A stretch of 64,000 nt of DNA from Tolypeutes matacus (lineage: Eukaryota > Chordata > Mammalia > Cingulata > Chlamyphoridae). This document shows, in pieces, positions 1 to 30,762 of the stretch (its first letter is position 1; each line of letters opens with the position of its first letter). The notes beneath the pieces were generated by a model that saw only the letters and a program-made list of their open reading frames with translations, was not told where the DNA came from and did not search any database. The translations under genes and the position numbers were made by a program. The DNA is taken from contig JAKSZT010054396.1 of NCBI GenBank assembly GCA_026826555.1, forward strand, positions 11,955,009-12,019,008, in the 5' to 3' direction.

Positions 1-47
1 AAGGAAGGAAGGAAGGAAGGAAGGAAGGAAGGAAGGAAGGAAGGAAG
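1..47. repeat. (GGAA)n microsatellite
   Basis: An uninterrupted run of GGAA units opens the window, followed by an A-rich SINE tail. It is cut by the window edge, so its full length is unknown. A second, less regular GGAA array lies at 1827-1870. Confidence 0.95.
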
Positions 48-265
48 AACAAAAAACAACAAGCAAAAACAATGAGCAAACAGATGGGAGAGCCATCTCG
101 GTGGAGGGGTGGGGGGAATAGTATGGTACTGGCACATGCACTGACATATAGACCATAAACTCTCACATCTCTAGCCAAATAATTTTTTTTTAGGAGGTAC
201 TGAGGATTGAACCCAGGACCTCATAAATGGGAAGCAGGAGCTCAAACACTGTGCCACACCCACCC
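48..265. mobile_element. DAS-type SINE pieces: plus-strand tail and minus-strand head
   Basis: Positions 48-120 match the A-rich tail (AATGAGCAAACAGATG then GAGCCAT) seen in the copy at 59316-59500. Positions 183-262 are the reverse complement of a tRNA-like SINE head, with AGGAGGTACTGAGGATTGAACCC marking the reversed B box and acceptor end. Two separate SINE insertions of opposite strand are the simplest reading. Confidence 0.7.
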
Positions 266-269
266 CGCC

Positions 270-3136
270 CCCACCCCAATGATTTTTAACAAGGGTGCCA
301 AGTCCAATCAATGTGAAAAGAATAGCCTCTTCAACAAATGGTGCTGGATAAACTGGATATCCATAAGCAAAAGAATGAAGGTGGAATGCTACCTCACATC
401 ATATACAAAAATTAACTCAAAATGGATCAAAGAACTAAATACAAAAAACAAAGTATAAAACTCCTAGAAGAAAACATAGGAAAGCATCTTCAGGACCTTG
501 TTAGGCAATGGTTTCTTAGACTTTATACCAAAAGCATGAGAACAAAAGAAAAAATAGATAAATGAATTTTTATCAAAATTAAAAACCTTTGTACGCCAAA
601 GGACTTGATTATTAAAGTAAAATGACAACCTCCCAAATGGGAGAAAATATTTGGAAACCATATATCCAATAAGGATTTAATACCCAGAATATATAAAGAA
701 ATCCTACAGTTTAACAACAAAAAGGCAAACAACCCAAATAAAAAATGGGCAAGACTTGAATAGACATTTCTCCAAAGAGCACATACAAATGGCTCAAAAG
801 CATATGAAAAACTGCTCAACATCATTAGCCATTAGGGAAATGCACATCAAAACCACAATGAGGGGAGCAGATGTGGCTCAGTTGAGCACCCACCTCCCAC
901 ATGGGACATCCCGGCTTCAGTTCCTGGTGCCTCCTAAAGAAAACAAAGAAATAACAAGCAGACAACATGCAAAAACAATGAGCAGCCAATCAGCAAAAAC
1001 AAACGAACAGCAAGCAAGTGTGGCTCAAGCAGTTGAGTGCCTGCCTCACACATGGGAGGTCTCGGGTTTGGTTCCTGGTGCCTCCTAAAGAAAACAAACA
1101 TACATCCAAGAAACTTAAATCTTTGGGCTGTCCATGTGCCAGCTGGGTGCTGAATCTCAACAGAGTTGCAACACCTACTCTCCAGTTCATTGGTCTCACC
1201 CAGGACAACTAACAAGGAGGTGATGATGGACAACCACCATACCAAGGAACCAAGAGAGTTACAACTATAAGCAAGAGAGTCCCATCCATTGGCCTTATGG
1301 GATCAAAGCCCCCCTCAGTTAGAGGTGGAGTGGACATCACCATCCCAGAATCCTCAGGATTGGGGAACGAATTATGGACTAAAGTAGACTTACTGGTATT
1401 CTACTATAGACTTATTGTGATTGTAGCAATGGAAGAAATTATATCATTGATGTGGAGGCAGTGGCCACTGGAGGTTCTGAGGGCAGGGAGAGGGAAAAAC
1501 AAGTGTAATACGGGGGCATTTTCGGGACTTGGGAATTGTCCTGAATGACATTGCAATGACAGATACAGGCCATTACATATCTTGCCATAACCTACAGAAC
1601 TGGGTGGGAGAGAGTGTAAACTACAATGTAAACTGTAACCCATGCTTAGTGGCAATGCTCCATAATGTGTTCATCAATTGCAATGAATGTACCACACTAA
1701 TGACGGATGTTGTTAATGTGGGAAAATGTGGGAGATGTGGGGAGTGGGGCATGTGGGAATCCTCTATATTTTTTATGTAACATTTATATAATCTAAGTAT
1801 CTTTAAAAAAAATTAAAATTAAAAAGGGAAGGAAGGAAGGAAGGGAGGAAGGGAGGAAGGAAGGAAGGAAAAAAGCAATGAGCAGACAACAACAAAAATA
1901 GCAAGCAGACAATGAGTAAAAACAACAAGCAGACAACAAGCAAAAACAAATGAGCAGGGAGAGGATGTGGCTCAAGCAATTGAGTGCCCACCTCCCACAT
2001 CAGTTCCCGGTGCCTCCTAAAGAAAACAAACAAACAATGAGCAGACAACAAGCGAGAAAAAAAAAGAACAGACAATGAATAAAAACAACAAGCAAACAGA
2101 CAAAGGAGCCAAGAAGGAAAACAAAACAAACAAACAAACAAACAAAAAAACCCCACAATGAGATACCATTTCACACCCACAAGAATGGCTACTATTTAAA
2201 AAAATAGAAAATAAATGTTGGAGAGGATTTGGAGAAATAGGAACATGTGTTCATTTTTGGTGGGAATGCAAAATCATACAGCCACTGTGGAAAATAGGCA
2301 GTTCATCAGAGAGTTTAATATAGAATTACCATACGATTCCAGCAATCCCACTTCCAGGTATATACCCAAAAGAACCGAAAGCAGAGACTTGAACAGGTAT
2401 TTGCACACTGATGTTTGTAATAGCATCATTCACAATTGCCAAAAGATGGAAGGAGCCAAAGTGTCCATCAACCAGTGAATGGATGAAGGAAATGTGATAT
2501 ATACATACAATGGAATGTTATGCAGCCATGAAAAGGAATGAAGTTGTGATGCATGCAATAAAATGGATGACCCTTGAAGATCATGTTGAGTGAAATAAGC
2601 CAGACACCAAAGGTCAAATATATGATCTCACTGATATGAAATAATTAAAATAAGCAAATTCATAGAGTCAGAAACTAGAATACAAGTTACCAGGGGCCCG
2701 GGATGGTAGCGAATGGGAGTTAATGCTTAATTAGTAGAGTTTCTGTTTGGGGTGATGGAAAAGTTTTGATAATGGATGGTAGTGATGGTAGTACCACATT
2801 GCAAATGTAATTAACACCCCTGAATTATATATTTGAATGTGGTTAAAAGGGGAAATTTTAGATTGCATCTATGTTACTAGAATAAACATGTTTTAAAAAC
2901 CAGAGGAGTGCACAACACAAACAGTGAGCCCTAGTTTAAACTACGGACTCTAGTTAATAGTATAATTATAACGATATTCTTTCATCAATTATAACAAAGT
3001 ACCACACTAACGCAAAGTGATAATAATAGGGAAAACTGCGCGAGAGGGAATATATAAGAACTCTTTATTTTCTGCATGATTTTTCTCTAATCCTACAACT
3101 TCTCTAATAAAATTTAAGAAAAAAAAAAGAAAAATT
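270..3136 (+). mobile_element. L1 LINE, 3' part, interrupted
   Basis: Two homologous pieces of one L1 flank a younger insertion. Positions 275-862 match the ORF2 C-terminal region also present at 8784-9300, and 2153-3136 match the ORF2 end (9330-9760) and continue through a 3' UTR to an A-rich end near 3136. Stops and frameshifts break the reading frame throughout, so no intact ORF2 remains. The gap 863-2152 holds SINEs and a second L1 3' end. CCACAATGAG occurs at 853-862 and again at 2153-2162, which looks like the target-site duplication of that inner insertion. It is a dead element. Confidence 0.8.
863..2152 (+). mobile_element. Nested insert: SINE heads, L1 3' end, GGAA array, SINE
   Basis: Inside the L1, a SINE head starts at 863 and a second head follows at 1015-1090. 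Positions 1115-1815 are a 5'-truncated L1 3' end that closes with ATTTTTTATGTAACATTTATATAATCTAAG and an A-rich tail. A GGAA array lies at 1827-1870, and a further SINE head with tail at 1955-2150. The outer 10 bp repeat CCACAATGAG suggests one original SINE insertion that later received others in its A-rich tail. Confidence 0.6.
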
Positions 3137-4518
3137 AAGTATTTGATAAAACTATAATTGAATAAGAGTGAGAACCTCTGCTAAAATAAAAATTAAAACC
3201 ATTGGTTTGGATAATCCCCAAGTACCTTCTCAGCTGAACAATCCCTTGATGCTGTTCACTGAAATTGCAATTCAAAGAGGGGCAACCATTTACCCATCGG
3301 GTGTACAGAGACCAGGTCTCCAGAGAGTTGCAAGCAAGACCCTAAAAATGGGTATTCCTCAGTCCCAAAGATTTGGCCCCAAAAGATTTGGCACCAACTT
3401 TGCTCTACAACCCCCTTCCAAATTTCCATGCAATTTGAGAGCTAATGAAGATGGTATTTTAAAGTGTCCTGATGGGATGGGAAAGAGAGGGGTGATGATC
3501 CTACCAGGCTCTGGGAGTTTTTATCAAGTTCATTCAGGAAGGCCTGGCCCCCCTGCCAACCTGGACTCCTCTCCACTCAGGGGGCAGCTGCAAGCTCCAG
3601 GCAGAAGGCAGATTTGTTGATATTTAAGGGACTGGGGGATTAAATTGAAAGGCTCCCTCCATATAGCCTTACCCTCTGATGGCTGGAAGGCCACCCCTGA
3701 GTATTATTAAATCGATGATTATGTCACAGGCATTTCATGGCCGTTCCTCTGGAGCCGCCAGGGTTGCAAAGCCATTATAAAATGAGAGATGGGGTTCAGA
3801 ATGGAAGCCTCAATCCTTCTTCTGTGGTGTGTACATACACCAATCTGCATGTCGGATTCCCCTGACAAAGCCGAAATTTAACCTGGGATCCAACCTGAGG
3901 GTTGTCATTAGCTGACCTTGGGCACGCTCTTTCAGCTCAGGACCTCAGCTTTCTCTGCTGCAAAATAGGGACCCCCAGTTCTACTTATGGTGTGGCGAGG
4001 ACCCCCTAAGAGAAGGAAGGCTGGAAAGCAAAAGTGCCCCTCAGTGGGGTTGGGGTGTGGCCTGTGGGCTGCTGAAGCCCAGGAAAGGGCTGATGGAAAA
4101 TGAGCCCCTGATCCAGGCAACCCTAGTCTCCCATGGGTGAGACAGGACATCCAAATCAAAAGGAGAAGGAATAAAACCAGTAAAAATCTCCTAAGAGAAA
4201 GGACAAGAAAGAAAACAGAATGGAGTAGGCATATCACTTCATGAAGGGAAAACTGAGGTCCAGAGAGAGGGTACTATAAAGAACACGTCTACCAGTGTCA
4301 GGGTCGGTGCCAAGCTCTTTGCAAGCATTGCTTCATTTCATCATCACAACCCCAATGCAATAGATGTGTAAACTGAGGCTGAGAGAAGTCAAGCAATTGA
4401 CCCAAGTGTCCCAGCTGGTTAGTGATGCCAGGACCACTGCTTTGTTCTCTGGTTCTGCTCTTTGTTCTCCTCTCTTCTTAGAGGAACTTTGTCTTCCCTG
4501 GCAGTCTCTTACATTCAG
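3137..4518. other. Intergenic sequence, mostly unrecognised, with a MIR relic
   Basis: No gene is supported. A 150-codon open frame at 3168-3620 shows no recognisable domain and no splice or promoter context. Positions 4217-4440 carry MIR-like reversed core words (AAACTGAGGCTGAGAGAAG, CAAGCAATTGACCCAAG). The remainder is unique-looking sequence; a regulatory role cannot be judged without cross-species alignment. Confidence 0.5.
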
Positions 4519-4952
4519 TGTTAGCATCCCAGGGCTGCCATAACAAAATATCACAAACTGGGTGGGTTAAATCAACAGAAATCTATTTTCTCACATGCTG
4601 AAGGCTGGAAGGCTGAAATCAAGGTGTCAGTGGAGCTGTCTCTGAAGGCTTTTTGCCTCTTCTAAGCTCCTAGTGGTGGCCAGCAATCCCTATCGTTGGC
4701 ATTTCTTGGCTTGCAGATGCATCACTCTAATCTCTGCCTCCATCATCACATGACCTCCTCCCCTGTGTGTCTGTGTCTCTGTATCTAAATTTCCCTCTTA
4801 TAGACACCAGGTATGTTGGATTTAGGACCTACCCTAATCCAATATGACCTCATATTGACTAATTACATTTGCAAAGACCCTATTTCCAAATAAGGTCTCA
4901 TTCGGGTTCCAGGTGGACATAAATTTAGGGGGATACAATTCAGCCCAGTGCA
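4519..4952 (-). mobile_element. MaLR-type (MLT1-like) solo LTR
   Basis: The interval begins TGTTAGCATCCCAGGGCTGCCATAACAAA and ends CAGCCCAGTGCA, with the internal words ATCAAGGTGTCAG and TTTGCAAAGACCCTATTTCC. These match the reverse complement of old ERVL-MaLR LTRs. The same unit recurs at 11994-12462 and 33225-33656. No internal retroviral genes are present. Confidence 0.75.
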
Positions 4953-5365
4953 GGTTCCTTTGTCTTCCAGAGTTCCACAACGCCCAAGGCTAAGGGCCTA
5001 GCTCCCAGGCCTCACCTGAGCTCCAAAGGGCCAGCAGTCTTCCTGACCCATCTCAAGCTTAATGTAGCCAAGTGAAGCCTCATTTACCTTAAACCTGATC
5101 CAATGCACTTCCCAGTGGGGGCCTCCACCCAGCTGCCAAATCAAGAACCTAGCCACAGCCTGAACTCCCCTCTTCCTCGGTGGGGGTCTCAGCCGTGGTA
5201 CCTCCCACGCCACTGTTGACGTCAACCCTCTCCTCCCCACCAGTCTAGGCCCCTCACTAGAAGGACTCCTTCCCTGCACCTGGGGTCTTCAGTGCCACCT
5301 CCTTTCATCCACCCTCCACACCTTGGAGGGGATGGGCCTAAAATGCAAATGTGATGCTGCCATGC

Positions 5366-5792
5366 TACCTCCCATTGTTGTCAGGATAAAGGCCACCCCA
5401 GCGCAGCACCTGCCCCTTCCCCAGGTCACTCTTCTAGCTCTTCCTCCCTGCACTGCACTTCTGTTCCAAATCCCAGCATCTCTCCAGGTGCTGGGACTCC
5501 TCCCTGGCCCTTCCCTCTGCCTGGAACACTCTCCCCCCGCCGGCTGTGTGTCTGGCTAACTTCTGCTCTGACTTCACTCTCAGCACCGAAGTCACAGCTA
5601 GGAGGTGTGCCTCCAGAACCCTGTCTTACCCAATCGCCTTCTCTCTCTGTACTTTTCCCATCACACCACTTAGCAGTGATTCTCCCCACCCCAACAATAC
5701 TCCTTAATAGAGAGAGTCTATCTGGTCCTCCTGTCACAGTGCCACTGCTCACAGCAGGCACTAATAAATATTTCAGTGAAAAAGTATGTAAG
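5366..5792 (-). mobile_element. L2 LINE 3' fragment
   Basis: CTTCCCTCTGCCTGGAACACTCT, followed later by CACAGCAGGCACTAATAAATATTT, matches the reversed 3' end of L2. It is diverged and non-coding. Confidence 0.6.
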
Positions 5793-5965
5793 TGACTTTT
5801 CCAAGGCCACAAAGCCCAAGAAAGTAACAAAACCAGGATTGGCCTCTGGAGCTCCCCCCAACTTGACGGGAATTCGCTGCTTTTCTGTGCCCTGCCCTAC
5901 CCCACCACTTATTAAATTCCTGACATCAAGGGTCACAGAGTTGACACTTTAAGAACCATCTTTCT

Positions 5966-6082
5966 CATGGGAAGTCCCGGTTTGGTTCTGGTGCCTCCTA
6001 AAGAGAAGGTAAGAGAGAGCACACAAGGAATGGACACGGAGAGCAGACAGTGAGCGCAAAAAAAAAGGGGTGGGGGTTAATT
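5966..6082 (+). mobile_element. 5'-truncated DAS-type SINE
   Basis: The copy starts inside the anticodon region (CATGGGAAGTCCCGG), keeps the B box and GTGCCTCCTAAAG, then runs through a purine-rich body into an A-tail. It sits about 550 bp upstream of the CLN6 start codon. Confidence 0.75.
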
Positions 6083-6621
6083 AATTAATTCAATCTTTTT
6101 TTTTTTAATCTTTCTCCTGAGGAAGCAAGGCGCCTCGCACAGGGGAGAAGGACTTGAAACCCCCAGTCCCGTCTGTTCCCAAGAACAGGGGACATCCCTC
6201 CTTGCCTCTTTCCGATGGAAGCATTTGTCTCAAGTTAGCCCTTCCCCAGGTCCTATCCCGTCCCATCCCAATACTCGGGCCTCAGCCAGACTAGACAGTG
6301 GTCCCTCTCTCCGGCGACACTGGGAACACTAGCAACCCCCAAACCCCACAGGCTCACGCGCACCGCGCGAACGCCCCTCGCCCGAACTCTCTGGCGCGGA
6401 CGCCACAACTGCGGTGCCCCTCCTCCCGCTCCCGAGCTCGGCCCGCCTCCCTCCCCGCGCGCGCCCGCCCTCGCCGGCCCCGCCCCGGATCCTCGCTCGC
6501 TCGCCTGCGCCTCCCGGGGCGGAGCGCTACTACTGGTGGTCACCGCCTTCAGGCCGCGGATCCCGTTTCCTACGCGGGAAAGCACTGCTGAGAGGTCGGT
6601 CAGCTGGCGGACGGGACTGTC

Positions 6622-25513
<18,892 letters not shown>

Positions 25514-27670
25514 CCAGCCACCAGTGCCTTGTCAAAGGGAGATGGGCCGTGGAGTGCGTCGGCCACCCTGTGTGTGGGGATGTGTGTGCACGCGCACGTA
25601 TGCAGCCAGTGACTGAGAGTGTGGGTGAGGGCATGCATTGTGCCGTGAACAGGGGTGTGTGTGCAAATGGCTTGTACACGTATGTGGAATGTGCCTTTTT
25701 AAGACTCGATGGCTTTGGTCAAATTTCTAGTTGGTTTGGATCCTTTCAGGGTCAGATTTCATTTTAGGAAGAGTGTCTAGGCCAACATCCTGGCCCTGCC
25801 TTCCTGTGCCTGACTGGAGGTGGGAGCCAGATGCCTTCTGGTAGTTGTGCAGGTGAGGCCTGGGGTGGGGGTGGGGCGGCAGGAGGGGAGGATCAGGAAG
25901 GACTTGGCATATCACCCCCCACTTGCTTCATCCCTCAGGCCCACCCCTGACCCCAGAGGCTAGGTTACATATACTTCATGAACCTTCCGTGTATTCTTGA
26001 GCAAATCACACTTAATCCCCCCCAGGCCTCATTTGTACCAGAGGGGCCCACGGCTCTAAGGTGGGTCAGGGGACTGGGGTTGCTGATTTCTGGGGCAGCC
26101 TTGGGACATGTGGTTCTATCCTTGAGGCCCACCTGCCTGTCACTGCCCACGCCCACCCCGGCAGGTGTACGCCTACCCCAGACCCTCCGCCAACCTCAGG
26201 CCCTGCAGGGTATTGAGCCACTAACTCCCAGTGGCAACTCTTCCAGCCTGATCTGGGGGCCAGGGATGCCAGCTCTTCAACAATCTCCTTCCCTCTGCCA
26301 GAAGCTTCTGCCTTCCTACTCCCACTTTGGAAGAATTGAGGCACCCCCTGTGTCAGCCTGACCAGAAGGTTTTTGAGCTTCAGCTGAAGGCAGAGTTCTC
26401 AAAACACCTCCACTCCTCCCTTTGCCCCATTGCAGGAGTGGGATGGACTTCTTCGGGCTCTTTCCAGTCAGCCTGAATCACATGCTTTCTGCCAGTGTCC
26501 CTGCTCCCAGAAAAGGGATACCTCCTTCCCAGCAGATTGGGGTCGGGGGGAACCCCGGCCCCTCCCCCAACTTGTCTTCTCCCAGGTCTCACACAGCTGA
26601 AGGCACCACAACCTTTTTCCCTGGCCAGTACTGGCCCACGCCTGCTTATGGGGCTCAGGCACCTGCCTGGCCTTACCAGGCCCCTGCCTCCTCTCCTTGC
26701 ACTCTCAGGTAGTCTCGTGCCTCAGATCCTCTTATGTGGTGGTCCCCTGCAGCCTCCCTTAGGGCTCCCATAGCCTCTGGGTCAGTCCCCATTGGCTGGC
26801 ATAATTGCCTGTGCAAAGCCATGTCTGGCTGGCAGCTACTTGCTTTGGGGATGAATTTAGGATGAAGGAGGAAGTCCCCTGGAGGGGAGAGAGACTGGCC
26901 GATTTGGGGCCAGAGCTGTTGACTCTCCATAACTGCAGCCCTGGGCAGGCTGGGCAGACCCGAAGGGCCCACCCAAGCCTCTGGTCTGGGCAAGGGCAGG
27001 CATCCACTGTGGCCCTCCATACCACTTAGGCTCACAGGGAATAGTAGTCAGGGGACAAGAAGGACTTCCTTGACACCAGCCCTAGCTCTCATCAGAGGAT
27101 CCTGTGGGTTAACTGGGCTTGGAGTGGGGAGTGAGGGTGGAGGATAAGGCATCCCCAGGTTTGCCCCTCAGGGGAGTCATGTCGGGCCTCCCAGCCCTGC
27201 TGCCTGTCCATTCCAGAAGCAGAAAAAGAGAGGGTGCCCCTTAGGGGAAAGATGGGGAGGCTGGTTTATTCGAGGTTGACACTCAGCTTTGGGTAGGTCT
27301 CTTGATCCCTCGGGCCCTTGCTCTGGATATTCAAAGATGCTTGGCCTTGTGAGTCACCAGGGACTTGTTGGGGCTAATGTTACCAGACAACACACAAGAA
27401 TGGCACCGCTGGACAGGAGGCATCTTGCTATGCCCCCAGGAAGAAGCCCACTTGGCCAGCAAACATTTGATTCCTTCCTTACCTGGAGGACCCTGCTCCT
27501 TTAGATCCCTGCTTCAGGACAGTTCTGCACAGAAGGACTTAGGAACATTTTGTGAGCAGGGACTGGCCAGCTGTGTAGGTCTGAAGCATATACAATTGGG
27601 GAAGGGGGGCTTGATAAGAAAAGTTGTTTTGGTTCTTTATTTATTATGAATAAAATTGTTTTAGTTTGCT
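25514..27670 (+). other. CLN6: Probable CLN6 3' UTR
   Basis: After the stop there is about 2.1 kb of unique sequence without recognisable repeats. The first AATAAA I find is at 27649-27654, and I see no earlier canonical hexamer. The UTR end is therefore inferred, not seen. Confidence 0.55.
27649..27654 (+). promoter_or_regulatory. CLN6: Candidate CLN6 polyadenylation hexamer
   Basis: AATAAA in the context TTTATTTATTATGAATAAAATTG. An LTR element begins three bases after it, so the cleavage position and any downstream U/GU-rich element would now be LTR sequence. Confidence 0.55.
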
Positions 27671-28430
27671 AAAAGCTGCTGGGAGCAATGCACCAAAATG
27701 GATTGGCTTTTACAATGAGAATTTATTAGGTACAATTCCGAGGCCAAGGAAAATGTCCAAAGCATCAGGCAAAGCTCTCAGCTCTCTGCCTGTGATCCTT
27801 GACTCCTGCCACATGCAGGACACAACAGCAGCTCTGCTGGTGCCTGCCTTCTCTGGGCTGCATTGCCTTCAGCTTCTAGCTGCTCAGTCTGTGGCTTTTT
27901 TCTCTCCCAGGTTCATCAACTTCTGAAGGCTTCTTCTGTCTCTGCAGCTTTTTATTTCTCTGTTTATAAAAGACTCCATGGGAAGCAGATATGGCTTAAA
28001 CAATTGGGTTTCCTCCTACCACATGGGAGGTCCCGGGTTCCATTCCCGGTGCCTCCTGGAGAAGGCAAGCTGGCCCAACAAGATGATGCAACAAAAGAGG
28101 CACAAAGAGGAAAGACAACGAGAGACACAACAAACCAGGGAGCTGAGGTGGCTCAGGTGATTGAGCGCCTCTCTTCCACATGGGAAGTCCCGGGTTCGGT
28201 TCCTGGTGCCTCCTAAAGAACATGAGCAGACACAGAGCAAGTAACAAGGAGGGGTGGGTAAAGAAATAAATCTTTTAAAAAAGGGACTCCAGTAAGAGGA
28301 CAATCTAATCAGGGGCACTTAATTGAAGTAATTTAATCAAAAGATCCCACCTACAATAGGTTTACATGCACAGGAATGGATTTGCTTTAAGAACAGGATT
28401 TTCTGGGGTCCACACAGCTTCAAACTCACC
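27657..28430 (-). mobile_element. LTR element with nested SINE, abutting CLN6 poly(A) signal
   Basis: It begins TGTTTTAGTTTGCTAAAAGC and ends near CAAACTCACC. AAAAT is found on both sides (27652-27656 and 28431-28435), a plausible 5 bp LTR duplication. On the minus strand AATAAATTC near the element end is its likely poly(A) signal. A dimeric SINE interrupts it at 27978-28280. It resembles LTRs I associate with xenarthran genomes; the family name is not certain. Confidence 0.6.
27978..28280 (+). mobile_element. Dimeric DAS-type SINE
   Basis: Heads at about 27980 and 28138 each end in GTGCCTCC, with the linker CAACAAGATGATGCAACAAAAGAG between them. GACTCCA occurs on both sides. Confidence 0.85.
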
Positions 28431-29307
28431 AAAATTCAGGCACACAAGTGAAGAGTTAAAATGGAGAAGAAATCACTGCAAATTATTGGTGCCTCGGACA
28501 TTTATGCCCTCTTGCTGAGATTTCTCTGGATAGTTTACTAGAAACGCTTACCTAGAAATACTGTTGATTGCAACCTGGTTTCACTCCACTCAGAAAACTG
28601 GAAGCCTATGGTTCTTAAAAGTGTAGCCCCTGCCCATCAGGATCAGGAACTTGGTGAGAAATGCAGAACCTCAGCCCCATCCAGTTCTCCTGAGTCTGCA
28701 TTTTGCAACTCTGCTCCACAACTCCCTGGAGCCCCCGAAGACTCCAGGGGCCAGGGAGGGTCCTGAAGCAGAAGCTTCCTGAGTCTTCGGTTCTGGGGTT
28801 CCCAGGACTGACAGGAGCAAGACTGGGCAGGCCTCTGAGGGCCACCTCTAAGCCCTTCACCCAGCGGTGAAGACTCCACCCAGAGGGCTCGGACTTCTCT
28901 GGGGGCCCAGGGTTGGTCAGCCTGATTGTGGGAGGGGAGGAGGAGCCTCTTCAGGATCTTTCCTCTAGGGTGGGTCCAAGCTTGTTCCCCAAACAAAGCA
29001 GGCACAGGGTGGTTGGCGAAGGAGCATGTCTTGCAGGATGCCCGTCTCTGCATTCTTAGGTTGGGGGTGGGGAGAGGGCCAGAGGCCATCACCAAAACCC
29101 TAGAGCTCTTCCCATAGAATCCTTAAAAAGTGTTGGGGCCCAGGAGGCCCTGCTTGAGGATTCCTTGAAGAGACTGTGACCCCGGGGAGGAGTTCCTTCT
29201 TGCCTAAAACCCTTCCCAGGGCCAAAAGGGGTGTGCAGGAGGGGAGGGGCTAAGAAGTCACTGGAAGGCTCCCAGCCAAGAGGCCAAGGTTTAAGAATAA
29301 GTGGGTG

Positions 29308-29490
29308 GGAGCAGATGTGGATCAAGCAGTTGAGTGCGCACCTCCCACATGGAAGGTCCCGGGTTCAGTTCCAGGTGCCTCCTAAAGAAAGAGAGAAAAA
29401 AAAAAAGCAAGCAGACAATGAGCACAAAACAAGCAAACATACGAGGGAGCCATGGGGGGTGGTGGAGGTGTAGATTAAAAAAAAGAAGAA
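29308..29490 (+). mobile_element. DAS-type SINE
   Basis: GGGAGCAGATGTGGATCAAGCAG begins the head and GTGCCTCCTAAAG ends it. The tail ends with GAGGGAGCCATGG and an A-rich stretch. Confidence 0.85.
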
Positions 29491-29967
29491 AAGGGGTATT
29501 GGGGATATTTGTTTGTTTTTCTGTTTTGTTTTGAGGTATAACATGCACAGAATACAGTTAAGGGCATGACTTCTAAGAGGACGGCTGGATGGATTTTGGA
29601 ATAGAATGTCCTTATGTGCGCCCTCCCCCCCCCCCCAATGCAGGCTTTTGTCCATATGTGAGACACCCCTTTGGAGACAAGTGAAAATATAAGGAGAGAG
29701 TGTGCAAGGGCCTGTCAGCTAGGGTGCCTTTAGGGGCACATAACCTTGATCACCAGCACACCTGACCTAGACCTCAAGGGAATGTCTTCTCTCCCCTGTC
29801 AAGCCAAAGGCAGGGGTACACCTAGAGATTGTGGCAGCCCAGAGCTAAGGCCGGGCCCCCACATACCTCTGCACAGGCCTCAGCTCTGTGCCCCTCCTCG
29901 TGCCCTTCCCACCTGCTTTTCTGCTCAGAACCTCTCCTCCCTGCCTTCTGTGCTAGCCAGCCTCTGC

Positions 29968-30167
29968 AGCAGGGGCTCTTCACCAGGGGTCCGCGAGCTT
30001 GAATTGAAATTCAAAAAAGCATTATTCCTGGGTGGACGTGTTGGTGCAGGTGTGATATATTTATTAAATAATACACAGTAGAGTGTGGACTTAGTAAGGG
30101 GTCCGTGGTTTTCACCTGACTGGCAAAGGGGTCTCTGGAACAAAAGAGGCTAAGAACCCCTGACCTA
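29968..30167. mobile_element. hAT-type MITE
   Basis: The ends CAGGGGCTCTTCACC and AAGAACCCCTG are imperfect inverted repeats. Internal GGGGTCCGTGGTTTTCACCTG is typical of Charlie-derived non-autonomous elements. Confidence 0.6.
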
Positions 30168-30214
30168 CAAGGAGGACTCAGAATCTTCAAGCTGAAGTTT
30201 TCTGGATGGAGGAA

Positions 30215-30762
30215 TGTATTAGCCAAAAGGGGTGCTGATGCAAAATATCAGAAATCAGTTGTTCTTTATAAAGGGTATTTATTTGGGGTAGAAGCTTACA
30301 GTTACCAGGCCATGAAGCATCAGTTTCTTCCTTCACCAAAGTCTGTTGCCACATGCTGGAGCAAGACAGCTGCTGATGTTTGCCAGGGTTCCGACTTCTT
30401 GGGTTCCTCTCTTCCTGGGGCTTCGTTTCTCTCTGGGCTCAGCATCTCTGGTTCCTCCACAAGGTCAGCTGTAGCCTATCAGGCAAATGGCTTGTCTCTT
30501 ATCCCAGGGCCTTCTCTCCTTCCTCACGACCAAGCTCCTCTGTGCTTACTTCCACGGGCTCCAGCATCAGAACTCCAACACTGTCTTTTGCCCTGTCTTT
30601 TATCTTTGAGACTCCACCCACCAAGGGGTGGGGCTCAACCCCCTCCTGAGGTGACCCAACAATGCCCTAATCATTACTTAACCATGCCCAGATGAACAGA
30701 CCTGTTTACATGCATAATGCAATATCTGTTTTTGGAATTCATAACTATTTCAAACTGCTACA
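30215..30762 (-). mobile_element. TG...CA LTR element, second type
   Basis: It begins TGTATTAGCCAAAAGGGGTGC and ends AACTGCTACA. Reversed AATAAATACCC near its plus-strand start suggests the LTR reads on the minus strand. The flanks AGGAA and AAGAA differ at one of five positions. No internal coding region is present, so it is a solo LTR. Confidence 0.65.

Larger units (their letters stand above)
28432..30214. other. CLN6-CALML4 intergenic, left part
   Basis: A MER5-like hAT relic is suggested near 28610-28720 (CTGCCCATCAGGATCAG). There is a SINE at 29308-29490, an old L1-like piece near 29530-29640, a C run at 29627-29637 and a hAT-type MITE at 29968-30167. 28720-29300 is unrecognised. Confidence 0.5.

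Noticed and set aside
1..47. CRISPR-like or satellite array
   Set aside because: It is a simple GGAA tetranucleotide run with no spacers.
3168..3620. 150-codon plus-strand open frame
   Set aside because: No domain, no promoter or splice context, and it sits just after an L1 3' end. Chance is the better explanation.
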